Origin: Cercis canadensis
Taxonomy: Eukaryota; Streptophyta; Magnoliopsida; Fabales; Fabaceae
Direction of reading: 5' to 3'
NCBI GenBank assembly: GCA_003255065.1
Contig: QAOA01006130.1
Span: forward strand, 217,296 to 281,295
DNA length: 64,000 nucleotides
The translations under genes were made by a program, and so were the position numbers. The notes below the pieces were generated by a model. It had not been told where the DNA came from, made no database searches, and worked only from the letters and a program-made list of their open reading frames with translations. Shown in pieces: positions 1-11,559 of this stretch. How positions within the stretch are numbered: position 1 is the first letter of the stretch; each line of letters opens with the position of its first letter.

Positions 1-31
1 AATTAGATCCATTTCTCTAACAAACTATGCT

Positions 32-106
32 ATATATATATATACCTCCATCTCCCAACCACTACATATATACACAACAGAGATTTAAGATTGGTCCTCT
101 TTAGAG
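32..106 (+). promoter_or_regulatory. Shared DEFL promoter/5' UTR block, copy 1
   Basis: A TATATATA run is followed by ACCTCCATCTCCCA, a CACATA/CACAAC stretch and GAGATTTA before the start codon. The same order of words recurs upstream of the other DEFL copies at about 1930-2010, 4405-4492 and 7215-7292. It also occurs at relic sites near 1172-1205, 4040-4118 and 18485-18572. Conservation outside the coding exons shows that whole genes with their promoters were duplicated. Confidence 0.6.
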
Positions 107-454
107 ATGGCCAAGTTTTCTTTCAGTCACATTTTCCTCCTTGTCCTTGTTATTTCAGGTTTGTCCATTGACATCTGATTTCTTCATACATATTCAAATT
201 AACAGTATTATTATCTGTCATATAAACTTGTCAAACTCCATTTTCATATTTTTGTTTTGGCAGTTATGTCAATGTCTGTTCATGTGGTTGCGCAAACAAA
301 AACATGTACAGAAGTATTATATCAAAGTAACTGCATAAAATCAGAGTGTCTGAACGCATGCTATGTGAAACACGGCTCCGTAGATGGAGGAGATTGTCTT
401 CCCAATGATCCTGGAGTAACTTACAGATGTGTTTGCACCTATGTTTGTAATTGA
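107..454 (+). CDS. Defensin-like (DEFL) secreted peptide, copy 1
   Basis: Two exons, 107-158 and 264-454, with a GT-AG intron of 105 bp. Exon 1 encodes the start and a hydrophobic signal peptide (MAKFSFSHIFLLVLVIS). Exon 2 encodes the mature peptide with eight cysteines spaced C-x8-C-x4-C-x3-C-x11-C-x10-C-x-C-x3-C, ending about one residue after the last Cys. An intron in phase 1 just after the signal peptide and a C-x-C-x3-C ending are typical of plant DEFL/LCR peptides. These fold into a disulfide-stabilised alpha-beta scaffold and act outside the cell in defence or in reproductive signalling. Which role applies here cannot be read from sequence. The start is chosen because it matches the starts of copies 2 and 3. 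The upstream block (about 32-106), with a TATA-like run, is shared by all copies. Confidence 0.85.
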
Positions 455-542
455 TTTGCTATCTCCAATGTTTATCCCATAAATTTGGCTATATATGCCT
501 ACAATAATCTCATATATCACATACATATCTACCCAATCGACT

Positions 543-587
<45 letters not shown>

Positions 588-692
588 CTCCCACTAATTG
601 CAAATTCACAAACAGGACAAGGTCACAAGGGTGACTTGCAGCAAAATTAGCCTAATAAACGTACTACGATATGAACTATGAAGTGTTTCGTA

Positions 693-723
<31 letters not shown>

Positions 724-2010
724 NAAGACTTTTTTTTTTTTTTTTTGTGTTCCCTCTTCTTTTCTTTTTGGCCATGCCATAAGATTCAGTATGAAACAAT
801 TTATTTTTTGACCATGAACATGGATTCTGATTCCGAGTGTGTAATGACATTATATTCTATTGAAATAATTCTCATGTTTGAATTTAGACACCAATCTCGT
901 TTCAAATTTATTGTGTGAAACCCAAATCTGTTAGGCATTAACTGTTATTTCTGTTTAGCATTTTACATTATTATTAGGATACATATGTTATTGTTGTTTT
1001 GAGTGTAAAATGCAGAAAATACTACTGTAAAAGGGCTACATCCAACTGATTAAATATTGTATTAAATGACAAAAAGAATGGCAATATGCTTGAGAAAAAT
1101 TAGGAGTGCAGAAGAAAATTTTTCACTAATTAACCATTTGCCATATCTGTGGAGTAATGTGCTCTTAATTTACGAATCTCCCACTATCACATACACATCA
1201 AAGAATTAATTGGAGAACTTAATGCCGTCTTATAATTGAGCAACAAATTATATTCTTTTGTCTAATATACCAACAGCATATATTATTATTTTTTTTAAAA
1301 AAAAAAAAAACCTTTACAGATTAGCCCTAATTTCTTGGTGTTGCAAGATAACAATGTAAAAATGAACTTCATTTTCCTGCTTTTTGCTAATAAGTGTTCT
1401 TGAATTTAATAAATAAAGGCAGTAAAGAGAGGTAAATTTAATTAACAGTAGAAAATAATTCAACTAGTAGTGACACAACAGATAGCACAACTAGTTCAAG
1501 TTATATCCTATATATAAGGTTAATAAATCCTAAGTTTTATATTCAAATTTTCATTCCCCAATTTTCCCAGCAAAGGAGATTTAGTTTTTACTTAAAATGT
1601 GATGTGAAGTCCCAAAAAAATAAAAGAAGAAACGGAAAAGTTCCCAATTTTAATTTTGTGATAACCATATATATTATGATTTCCTGTCACAATAAGGAGA
1701 TCCTTCTGAAAGTTCGGCCAATGATTTCTGAAGAATAATGATAAATGTCCCAAATCTTATCAAATCTCTTGTCCCAAACAATGTAGCTATAAATTGCTTC
1801 ATCATTAATTAAATAATATTCCTTTCGTACGCATAAATTGTAGTAATTATTTTTATTTATAATCAATAACAAATTGATTTGTTACAGATTTCATTGTTAG
1901 CCATATATATATGTAAACGTACTTGGCTCTATCTATATAAACCTTCATATCCCACCATCACATACACAACAAACATTGAGATTTAGAATTGTTAGCAGTT
2001 CCTGTTTGAT
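455..2010. other. Intergenic DNA between DEFL copies 1 and 2
   Basis: AT-rich with no supported gene. It holds a (CT)n(AT)n microsatellite at about 542-586, a poly-T tract split by a single N at 724, and at about 1172-1205 a relic of the shared DEFL upstream block (CTCCCACTATCACATACACA) with no exon behind it. The promoter of copy 2 begins at about 1930. Confidence 0.6.
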
Positions 2011-2362
2011 ATGGCTAACATTTCTTTTACACATTTTATCCTTCTTGGCCTTATTGCAGTTGCAGGTTTGTTACTTCGTTATAATTGATTCATGTCCTAT
2101 ACACACACCCACACACATAGTGTTCTTGTTCTACATCAAATTCTGTCTTAAACTCCATTTTTAAATTTATTTGGCAGTTATGTCAGCAAGACATGAGGTG
2201 GTTGCAGAGAAAATATTTATATGTCAAGAGGTGCTGCAATATGATAACTGCAATCCTGATACTTGTCAACAGAAATGCCAGGCCAAACGTGGCGCCTCAG
2301 CTCATGGAAGCTGTGTTCTTTCTGCATCGAAACATAATATTTGTAAATGTGTGTACTGTTGA
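2011..2362 (+). CDS. Defensin-like (DEFL) secreted peptide, copy 2
   Basis: Exons 2011-2065 and 2178-2362, with a phase 1 GT-AG intron. Signal peptide MANISFTHFILLGLIAVA, then a mature peptide with eight cysteines spaced C-x8-C-x4-C-x3-C-x11-C-x9-C-x-C-x2-C, the last Cys being the final residue. The first five cysteine intervals match copy 1 exactly while most other residues differ. That is the usual result of selection on DEFL peptides: a fixed frame with variable loops. The final interval is x2 and not x3, which might alter the last disulfide. TATATAAAC at about 1935-1942 is a good TATA box. Confidence 0.85.
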
Positions 2363-4492
2363 TCTGTTTTTCAATAATTCTTATATATGCATTGATGAAA
2401 CAATAAAATTATGATTTCTCTTGCTGCTGGCATGAGAAAAACAAAAGTATGACTTGGGTGCTTTTATTTTCTTTTGAATGTTGATTCTAATGTTTGATCG
2501 CAAGTTTTAGGTAATTTATAGGAGATCATAATTTTAAATCTTGGTATTGTCATGTACCCAAAAAAGAAATTAAAACCCACAAGCACGTTTGGAAGATGAC
2601 CATTTAAAAAAAAAATTATCTAAAGAACGAAAGAAAATTCGAACTGTGAGCAGAGAATGATATTCAAATTCAAATGCTGAAAAATACTTCCTAAAGAAAA
2701 TGATATTTAGCAAGAATAAATTGTAAGAATTTTATTGTCAAAATGGTATAGACATATATGTTTTATCTAAGCAACTAATGTAAGAGAAAAAAAAAACGTA
2801 AGTATTACTTAAAATTAATGTAGGAGTATTGATAGACAAATTAAAGGTTGATTCAATTAAGATAATATCAGTTTCCAAAGGAACAATTGGTACTCTATGG
2901 GTTCAAATTTCATTAAAAAAGAGTGCGTGAAATTTATAAGATGAAGACAGGCTATCCTTTATTACATATATAACTTTGGATAAACCATAAAAATAAAAAC
3001 AAAAAGCTAAGATAAATCGCTGCATCCCTAGTACACATGCAATAGCAGGGATGATTTAGGGTTATCTAACTCGTTGCTGAGGTTTGTGAGTTCCACTAAT
3101 CTACTGCATCCTAAGGTTATGAATGCATCTGGGCATGCACATGATCTTGTAGCAGAACTCTATCAGCAATATGGCTTAAGAGACAATCTACCGAGAAAAT
3201 GAGTCAAAATATATGAACATATACACAATGCATGACATTTTTCTTTTAGCATTTCTTTGAGCACATTTGTGATATGTTATGAAGTTTATTTAGGATATCC
3301 TTTGGAAGAATCGAAGTTTTCAGATTTACAAATTCCCCACAAATTAACCTCCCACGGAAGTTATATATATATACATATCATCTTTGAGTATATGTATTGT
3401 GTTTCTGATAGTTCTTTGACATTCGTCTATAAGGGAAGGTAAATTTCAAACAAATTTTGCAGCATTAGAGAAATGGTACATGTCAATAAAGTAGCACCCA
3501 CCTCCTTAAAATAAATAATGCATAATACTTTTTCGTAAGAAAAATGAAAAATACTTTTTGCGTATTTCAAGTAAATTAATTGTATACCAATCTTGGAAGA
3601 TATGTTTACTTTTTTAAGTTTATATGGAAATCGAATCCAATTAAGACCTCTATCCTAATCTCTCTCCGATAACCAAAAAATAAAAAAAAATAAAAATCTC
3701 TCTCACATTTAGTACCACAATATATATTGAGTTATATATGCCCAAATATATCAATATAAAATATATTTCTTATAATACATATTACTCGTATTTCTTTATT
3801 TGCCAAAGTGCGTGTGCACTGTATATTATATTTTCTTAAATCTTTCCAAAACATATGGAGCTTCATGTGAAAATCTATTAGGAGAGAAAGAACCTCACAA
3901 AATCTCTTTAATTTAAAATGAATATCTGTCATGACCAAAAAAATATGAGACATCTGTAACATTTATTTGATTGGCAAACAATGAAAAATCAACACTAAAT
4001 TATAGCCGTATCTGTCACGTATATTAATGCTCTGTAATTGTACATATTCATCATCTCCACAATCCCATACACAATAAACATGAGAGTTTTAGAGTTATTG
4101 GCATTGCTTATTAGAGATTGCTAATTTCTCTCCCAGAAGAAATAATACAAATAGAAAAGTCCTAGTTTTTTAAGAAAGTCTCTCCATTAGAAATTCTGAT
4201 CAAATAGAAAACAAATCTCAATTCTACGTTACTTTTTACTGGTATTTGTAATAGAAAAGGAATCCCAATTCTGCGGATGTAGGTTTTACTTTTTACTGGT
4301 ATTTCTAATAGAAATTTTTTGGTATTCTTATACTTTTTAGTCAAATAGTAGTTATGGAACGTAATTAAATCATAGATATGATTTCTGTTACACTCTCTGC
4401 CCATCCATGGTATATATATACCCTCCATAACCCACTAACGCATTCACAAAAAACATTAGAGATTTTAGGGTTGTAGGCATTGATTCTCAGAA
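2363..4492. other. Intergenic DNA with a truncated DEFL relic
   Basis: AT-rich spacer. At about 4040-4140 the shared upstream block is recognisable (CATACACAATAAACATGAGAG, then the ATTGGCATTGCTTATTAGAGATTGC stretch in degraded form) and runs into a short piece like the start of exon 1 in which the expected ATG is not present. No second exon follows. The promoter block of copy 3 covers about 4405-4492. Nothing else recognisable is seen. Confidence 0.5.
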
Positions 4493-4979
4493 ATGGCGAA
4501 GATTTCCTTCACTCACGTTTTCCTTGTCGTGTTCATTGTTTCAGGTTCATTCATTCATTCATTGATATCCTGAATTTTTATTTAGAGATGCTAATGCATT
4601 TGTTCTATATGAACATGTCTTCTTAATTCTTTTTAGTGATGCTAACGTAGTGTTCTTCACAAAAAATTGTTCTTAATTCTTATTAGCGATGCTGGTGTAG
4701 TGTTAATTCTATAGTCTATAGTACATATCAAAATGTGCTACCTCTTTTAATTAACGCTGATTCTGCATTTTTGCAGTTATGTCAATGACAAGTGAGGGGG
4801 CAAATGATGCATTACTATTGTGTCAAGAAATCCTGCTTCCTTTGGGATGCAATTTTGTTGTTTGCAGTCCAGAATGCAAGCGGAGACATGGCCCCACATC
4901 CATAGGAGAATGCGACGTCGTTGGAGAATATTATCACTGCATCTGCAGATATGAATGTCCTCCACCTGCTTCTCCTTAA
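4493..4979 (+). CDS. Defensin-like (DEFL) secreted peptide, copy 3
   Basis: Exons 4493-4544 and 4777-4979, intron of 232 bp, phase 1 as in the other copies. Signal peptide MAKISFTHVFLVVFIVS. The mature part has eight cysteines spaced C-x8-C-x4-C-x3-C-x11-C-x8-C-x-C-x3-C, followed by a PPPASP tail that the other copies lack. The larger intron contains a locally repeated word (AGCGATGCT/AGTGATGCT). The two other copies have introns of about 105-112 bp. The gene looks intact. Role unknown beyond the family (secreted antimicrobial or signalling peptide). Confidence 0.85.
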
Positions 4980-7292
4980 AAATGTGTTGTTTCAGCAGTG
5001 AAGCAATTTGCTTATGCCTAGAATATGGCAAACTACTATATACATTACTATGTATTTGAACTAAAAGCAAATTTCATTACCAGAGAGATAAGCTACTCCT
5101 TATTGTATAATTTTTAATAAATGATAAAAAGCAGCAATAAAACTATAAAAATAAAATCATGAATTTATCTTTTTTATTGTGAATTTCGTACTCTATTGTT
5201 TGAATGTTGATTCTTGTGTTTGATCGATTTTAACTTTTGAGTTTTATAATAGATATAGTTCAATTTGAAAGTTGGAAGTTGAACTCAATAATAATTTGGC
5301 ATGAAAGAAAACTACACAAAATGCAGCATAACAAGTTTTTCTTCGGCTATGGTTGTCAGAGATAAAATTGGAAGGGTGGAAAATGGATGAACTGAACTTT
5401 TTCTTTTTTTGGTACAAATGAAGAAAAACCAGAAAGACTACACCATCAGAATCTTCTTTTGGAAACTCCCAACCAATCAAAGCTTCCTTATGCAGCGCTT
5501 CAAGTGGGTAGGAATACCAGCAGAATCAACAAACTCCTTCATATATACTCCTTTCAAGTGACTGAAAATGTGATACAAATTATGAAATTATTAGACAGTT
5601 GCTTAGTTCAAGAAATTTTTTAAAAAAGATTTAAAAACCTCTTTATATGTTATTATGCTCCTTCATCTAAGTATATTTAAGCTACTTNAAGATTTAAAAA
5701 CGTCTTTATATGTTATTATGCTCCTTCATCTAAGTATATTTAAGCTACTTCATTGACATGTAGAAAATTTCAAATGTTATTCTCCATTTTTAGAAACAAA
5801 TTAATGCTGAAATAAATAATTTAAAAGACTCAAATTATTTAAAATACAGGCTGTTGAAAGAAATACATCTTGCATTTTTTTTTTTCTCGATACAACCTTG
5901 TACTTTTAAAGATCTAAATCCAAAAAGATTGCATTTATACAAGTTGATGATATTTTAAAAAAGAATGAAAATTAATTACCCACCCCAATGATGATTTTTT
6001 TTTTTTTCTTTTACATGAATACATAGAAATCTGGTGGTGACTATTTAACTACAAAGCTTCTCACAGAAAGTGATCTGACATAAATATAGTAAATATTATT
6101 TTAGAATATGTCATAGCTTGTTAGTTAGAAATAAAATCCATAACTAAATGGTCTGTGGCCAATAGTTAAAATATCAAAAAATAAATAAATATAATCGATC
6201 ATGTATATGTGTTTAGAATAAAGTTTCTTTTTTAATTTTTTGATTTGAAGTTGAAGTCTACAATAAGTTTTTGGATTCATTATTTTACCAGTACCCTCCC
6301 AACATAGAAGTCCATCTCTTTTATTATTTGTTTAAATATGGCAATGACTTCGAAATAAAATCCATAGCATTAGAGAATATTGTCAGATATGAATGAATTA
6401 ATGCAAACCTACCTCATTTTTTAGGGAATTAATGTCTGCATTTTAAGTGAATTGTGTATGACATTATGACTCATCCATGTACAACTTTTAGTTTCTTATT
6501 TTCAGAATGTTTTTATTGGTTACCTTTTACTCACCATTTATTCATTTGCCAAGTTGCAATTTGATTAGGTTACCTACAACATGAAATGTGCATAGATGCA
6601 CTTTAATTAGGTGGCAAGCTCTCAACCATACGTTTTGTGGTTTTCTATATATATATATATATAGCTCTCTCTCTCTCTATATATGTANATGTATTACATA
6701 ATTAACAGAATTTGAATTTGACAAAAAATAATTATAATGACATTAGTTAAACTTGATTAAATTTTGTTAGCTGTCTATTTTTATATTTTATATACAGATG
6801 TATACTGTTCTAAAACACAGAAACCTAAACTGTAGCCTTAACTCTCTTTAAAAGGGAGTGATTCATGTGATGTGAGATAAAATAACTGGATTTTCTTTAA
6901 AGCAATTACGTTAGTTATAAAGCAATCTGCTTAATTTGTATACATTCAAAGAATTTAACATTTTCAAATAGAAAACATGTAATTGATGCAAAACAAGAAA
7001 ACAGAAAAATAAAATAAAAAATAGCCTATCCGCAACGTACTATGCTCNAAATAGCTGGATTTTCTTTAAAGCAATTACGTTAGTTATAAAGCAATCTGCT
7101 TAATTTGTATACATTCAAAGAATTTAACATTTTCAAATAGAAAACATGTAATTGATGCAAAACAAGAAAACAGAAAAATAAAATAAAAAATAGCCTATCC
7201 GCAACGTACTATGCTCTATGTATTCGTCATCTCCCACTATCACATATTCAACAAACATTAAGATTTAGCAGTGTTGATGTTGCTTGTTAGAA
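4980..7292. other. Intergenic DNA with assembly-type repeats
   Basis: No supported gene. It contains three single Ns (5688, 6688, 7048). A 62 bp direct repeat flanks the N at 5688 (5626-5687 and 5689-5750), and a 168 bp direct repeat flanks the N at 7048 (6880-7047 and 7049-7216). The N at 6688 is in a CT/AT microsatellite. From about 7215 the shared DEFL upstream block leads into the decayed copy. Confidence 0.7.
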
Positions 7293-7722
7293 ATTGCTAA
7301 TAGTTATTTTACACACATTTTCCTCCTAGTCCTCATCGTCTCACGTTCATTAATTCATTGAAATTATCCTATTCTAATTACATATCAAAATGTCTTGTTT
7401 TAACGTGTTCTTCACATTTCTGCAGTTCTGTCGCTGACAACTGAGGTGGTTGAACAACAACAACAACAACCATGCACACAAGTGTTTTATACTAGTAACT
7501 GCAAAAAAAGGCGTTTGTGAGTGGGGGCGCCGGAAGAAACACGACTTCAAAGTTAAGGGAGATTAAGCCACTAGGTATGGTTTAGTGGTAAGGAGTTTGG
7601 ATAGTTGCTGGAGATCAGGAATTCAAACCTTTTTTCCCTTCATATACCCAAAAAAAAAGGCCAGGAGAGATTGCATTCCCATTAAAGAATATCTCTATTG
7701 TAATTGTGTCTTCCCTGGTTGA
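7293..7722 (+). pseudogene. Decayed DEFL copy interrupted by a SINE-like insert
   Basis: The exon 1 equivalent begins near 7293 and the exon 2 equivalent near 7425, with the familiar CTGCAG acceptor. A C-x8-C start (PCTQVFYTSNC) and, after the insert, a C-x8-C-x-C end (DCIPIKEYLYCNC) identify the family. The gene is dead: the start codon and donor site are not as in its relatives, the middle is degraded, and a short tRNA-like element sits inside exon 2. It also has a CAA repeat (about 7457-7471) encoding a run of glutamine before the first Cys. Confidence 0.75.
7566..7660 (+). mobile_element. Short tRNA-like SINE inside the DEFL pseudogene
   Basis: The insert of about 95 bp has a box A-like word (TGGTTTAGTGGTAAGGAG) and a box B-like word (GATCAGGAATTCAAACC) at tRNA-like spacing, and ends in CATATACCC plus an A9 run. 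GAGATT occurs just before it (in AGGGAGATT) and just after it (in GGAGAGATT), a plausible short target duplication. The reading frame of the peptide resumes directly after it. This supports a retroposed tRNA-derived SINE, possibly only the 5' part of a longer family. Confidence 0.55.
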
Positions 7723-9131
7723 TCTGCTGTTATCTCAGCAATAAATCTCCTTTTTCCTACAATGTACAATGTGGCATATAACATATTCGCTGTAATTTTC
7801 AAGTGATAAAACAAGTATCACTGATTCATTTTTATTGATTAACATCGTTCTTTCCTTTATCTTTTTTTTTTTTTTTTTTTTTTTGTGGCTAGAATGTTTA
7901 TTTCTTGCTTCTTATTCAAATGTATACGGTGCATCTCAACATAGGCAATATGCTTCGCTTGAGATAAAATTCTAAAGTGAAGACGTAATCACAGGATGAA
8001 GATATAAGGGGGGAGAGAGAGAAAGAGATCTCCTTGTCTTGGGCCATGCTGAGATATGCCCTAAGCATTTGAATAAGAAGTGAGGAGCAAATGATTCCAA
8101 CCAGTGATGAATCCATGCTTTACTTACTACTAACATAAGGGGAAGCCAGGAGCAAATGATTCTAACCAGTGATGAATCCATGCTTTACTTATTACTAACA
8201 TAAGGGGAAGCCCACAATACCCATTCAACAAAATGAGAATTGGTGCAGTACTGTAATTGAATATTAATTAGTTGCAACCGGTGCAACTCTAAGCTATTTT
8301 AAATTGAGAAATCAGATCCATAAAGAAAGATAACAAAAACAAAAAAAATAGTGAAAGGAAGAGAACAAGTACAATGACTATAAATAGTTTTACTCACAGA
8401 AAAAATGCTTTCTTTTAAGTTTATATAGTGATTAGTTATACATCTACTACAATGTACTTTACAACTGTACACAATTGTATACAAGTGATCTGCTAAACTC
8501 ATATACCATCAACTATGTAATTAATTTATAGTCATTGTGTACAAGTATCAAACATGTGGCAAAAAAAAAATTAGGCAATTATCTAATTACGTATTGTTAT
8601 ATATGAAAAAATTGTTAAAACCATTTACTATTACTAGTAAAAGAAAATAAGTTATTTTAATAATGCGACACATTTCTATTTGATGATGGTAAAAGACAAT
8701 AAATCAAATTTAAACTTAAAAAAATATAACTAATGTTCAATGCCCATCAACACCCATTTTCATACATGAATAAATTCAGCCAATTTAATATGGTCCTATG
8801 GAGGATGGATCTCTTTAAATCCCACTTTCTATAATGGTGACCCAGTAACTGGCTTCTGCGGCTCTGCTTCTAGGTTAGCACAGATTTAATAACTCTATTA
8901 GAATTAAATTTTTTAGTTAAAGATATAGGTAAATAAGAATTTAAATTTAAGATCTCAACATTTTCAGGAGATTTGGATCAATTGTATTATATGTGTTTAC
9001 GTGGTTAAAATTTATAATAAACCTAAATAAATAAATTTTGAAATTAACTTTATTTTTTTTTTTAAAAAAAGGCAAAAGATCTGGAATTTACATATTCAAG
9101 TAAACAAAGTAAATCTAGTCCTACAGGGGAA
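7723..9131. other. Intergenic DNA downstream of the DEFL cluster
   Basis: AT-rich, with poly-T at about 7863-7884 and the 65 bp tandem repeat. No gene-like reading frame and no recognisable RNA gene. The last ~100 bases are the likely 3' end of the minus-strand gene that follows. Confidence 0.5.
8083..8212 (+). repeat. 65 bp tandem duplication
   Basis: Two adjacent copies, 8083-8147 and 8148-8212, beginning AGGAGCAAATGATTC and ending AAGGGGAAGCC, with about two mismatches. No N lies between them, so this may be a real local duplication. The open frames across it are by-products of the repeat. Confidence 0.85.
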
Positions 9132-9830
9132 TTAACTAGCATTTTGATTCAAGGACAGGTCAGCAATGCCAGCAATAAGATTATCCAGCGAGTCTTCCTT
9201 CAAATCCTTCCACTCCACAGAATCATCAAAAGGTGGTGTCGTTTGAAAGGAATTCTCTCCAAGGGCTTTGTTTAACTGTTTAACAAGTTCGCCTTCCTCA
9301 TCAGATGAAATGTCCAAATCCCAAATCCTGAAGATGTTCTCAGATGAGTGCTCCATTTCATAAGCTGCAGAATCCAGATTAGGAACTGAATCAATGGTTC
9401 CATTCACTTTCACGTCTTCACTATAAGTTGGCAGAAAAGGATTTCCCTGAAAAGTTAATGATGGCAGCGTTTCAGTCTCTTCATTGTCTGCAATATCATC
9501 ATAACTCCTTTTTGCCGCTACACTGAGGGGAACAATATCATCATCATTTCCATCAAACTCTGCACTTTCTATTTGCTCACTGGAGGGAAGAATCTCGGTA
9601 TCTGCTCCTCCTCCATCAGTGTTGAAAGATTCTGGTGGGGAATTGATAATTTCTAGCAAAGCGATTTTCAGAGGGTTCCAGTTACTTTCTGAGATATCAT
9701 AATCTTTAACGAGGCAGGAATCAGCCCAAGCAAGATCTTCTGGAGAAAGACCTTCTCTCTGCTGCGAATTTATGGAATTTAGAAGAAGAGAAGAAACTGA
9801 AACTTCATCCTCTCTTTCGCTAACATCCAT
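9132..9830 (-). CDS. Acidic plant protein of unknown function
   Basis: A single coding exon of 232 codons reading leftwards from the ATG at 9830 (MDVSEREDEVSVSS...) to a stop at 9132. The frame stays open for 11 more codons upstream, but the sequence just before (CTTTTCCCCAG then GAACTTGTGTTC and ATG) is a good intron acceptor. The real start is therefore taken as 9830 and the upstream part as intron. The protein is rich in Asp, Glu and Ser, has no signal peptide or membrane segment, and carries a short conserved-looking motif near residue 180-200 (IWDLDISSDEEGELVKQL). I do not recognise a named family. It is probably a cytoplasmic or nuclear protein; no function is assigned. Confidence 0.75.
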   Translation of the reverse strand: MDVSEREDEVSVSSLLLNSINSQQREGLSPEDLAWADSCLVKDYDISESNWNPLKIALLEIINSPPESFNTDGGGADTEILPSSEQIESAEFDGNDDDIVPLSVAAKRSYDDIADNEETETLPSLTFQGNPFLPTYSEDVKVNGTIDSVPNLDSAAYEMEHSSENIFRIWDLDISSDEEGELVKQLNKALGENSFQTTPPFDDSVEWKDLKEDSLDNLIAGIADLSLNQNAS

Positions 9831-9842
9831 GAACACAAGTTC

Positions 9843-11286
9843 CTGGGGAAAAGATCTAACCAAAATGAAAAGGCAATGTTTTTGTATCAGAGAAGATTAA
9901 CCAACGGATGATCTAGTCCTGTTTATGAGTGTGGATTAAGTTTCTACCCAAGATCTAATCCTTATATTTAGATAAGAACCGATGATCAAATCCTGTTAGC
10001 AAGAAAGCTCCAGAAAGAGCTCATTTTTTCAAGTTCCATTTCTGATGCATACTTTCGTTGATACGATTTGTGGCTAAGAAAGCAATGAAATGAACAATAC
10101 CACCTTCCCACTAATTGTAAAATCATACACAGGACTTGGTGCTAGCTACTTCCATCATCATAACAAGAGCACATGATAAGGCATATAGGTCAATCTTGAC
10201 AGGGAAAAGCATGAAAAACTTACATGGTCAAATTAAAAACTCTAATCAGTGTTGTTGATTAAATACAATCTGACACTGGATGAAAAACTAACTTCAAGAA
10301 ATGCAGAGCTTCGGAAAACATAAATAAAGTGATTTCTTTGTTTTGAACAGATTCCTATATCACAGTAAAATACCATAATTGAGAGATGAGACTAATCCAC
10401 TTCAAAGAAAAAACCAAAAGGCAATGGTTTTAAGACATATAATAAACAGCAAACTTTTAGAAAAGATACTTCTGTAGATAGCCAGGACTAAATCTAAAAG
10501 TCAGGTCTCTCATGTTAGAGCCTAGTATGCTAGACTCACCGACTAAGCTAAACTGGAAGCTCCAAGTGATGCCCTATATTATCTATCATCGCATACAAAT
10601 GCAATTAGTTGCAGAGTTATTGCTTGTTAGTGCTTATATGACCAGAGAAACCAATTGCACAACCATTCAAAAGACAAAACATAATGAACTATCCTCCTAA
10701 CCTCAATCTTCTTTCTCCTTCATCTTCCTTTTATCTTTTTCTGTAACCATTAAGTAATAGAGTAGTACATAAACATTAAAAAAAATATTTTGTTATCATT
10801 TAGCAATATTAACAACCCACATCTCTTGTAGCAAAGCATTTGTGCTATTATTCTAATAGACACCCATAACCTTCTTCATAAGAAGATTCTTATAGCTCCA
10901 TTCTATATTTAAATGATAGCTGGTATTAAGCTAAATGAAAAGCCTCTAAACAATTTGATAGTTAAATTTTCAGAGCAATCAAAGAAAATTTTCATTCAGC
11001 TCTATCATATCAGAAAACCCCTCTCTAGAGTCAATTACAGAGCCCCAAAACTTCTCCACCCTCAAAAAGGAAAAACAGAGGAGGGGGAAAAACAGATTTG
11101 CGAACAAACCCCAATAAACTAACTTTCCCAATTTATGTTCTCAAGCAGTTCAACCCAAAACCTTTTGGGACAATCAAAGTCCGCAAGAACAGATTTTTAA
11201 GCATCAAAGGCTTCTAAAAATTCAAAAATTCAGGGGAGAATCATAGAAAACTACGAACAGACAATTAAAAAAGGAAAAAAATTACC
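9843..11286 (-). other. Inferred 5' UTR intron of the acidic-protein gene
   Basis: On the minus strand CTCTG|GTAATTTTT near 11286 makes a good donor, and the TTTTCCCCAG at 9843-9852 is the acceptor. The first exon would then be non-coding and lie at about 11287-11350, with the promoter in the GC-richer stretch to about 11560. No other gene is seen in the interval. A degenerate tRNA-like word occurs near 10505-10555. The donor is an inference and needs transcript data. Confidence 0.45.
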
Positions 11287-11559
11287 AGAGAAAAGGGACG
11301 ACAAATACCTATTTTCCCAAATTGAACAATTAGAGCATGTAACGACCTAGCGAGTGCGGCAGCTAAAACTAATATGTATTTCTCCTGTGTTGTTTTGGGT
11401 TATTTCAGCTCAGGTGCATGCTACGCGTTTCAGTGGCGCACGCTTCTGATGCAATTTTCTTTGCCTTACAAGATAACCGATCAGTTTGTTCCAATTCCAA
11501 AAAGCATTCGCTTTCTCACTTCTCACTTCTCAGCAGTAGCACACGTGGCGGGAATATAA

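Noticed and set aside
542-586. (CT)n(AT)n repeat as a CRISPR or regulatory array
   Set aside because: Simple microsatellite with no spacers; CRISPR is not expected in plant nuclear DNA.
10505-10560. Possible tRNA or SINE on the minus strand
   Set aside because: Only a box A-like word is clear; box B and the arms do not form a tRNA.
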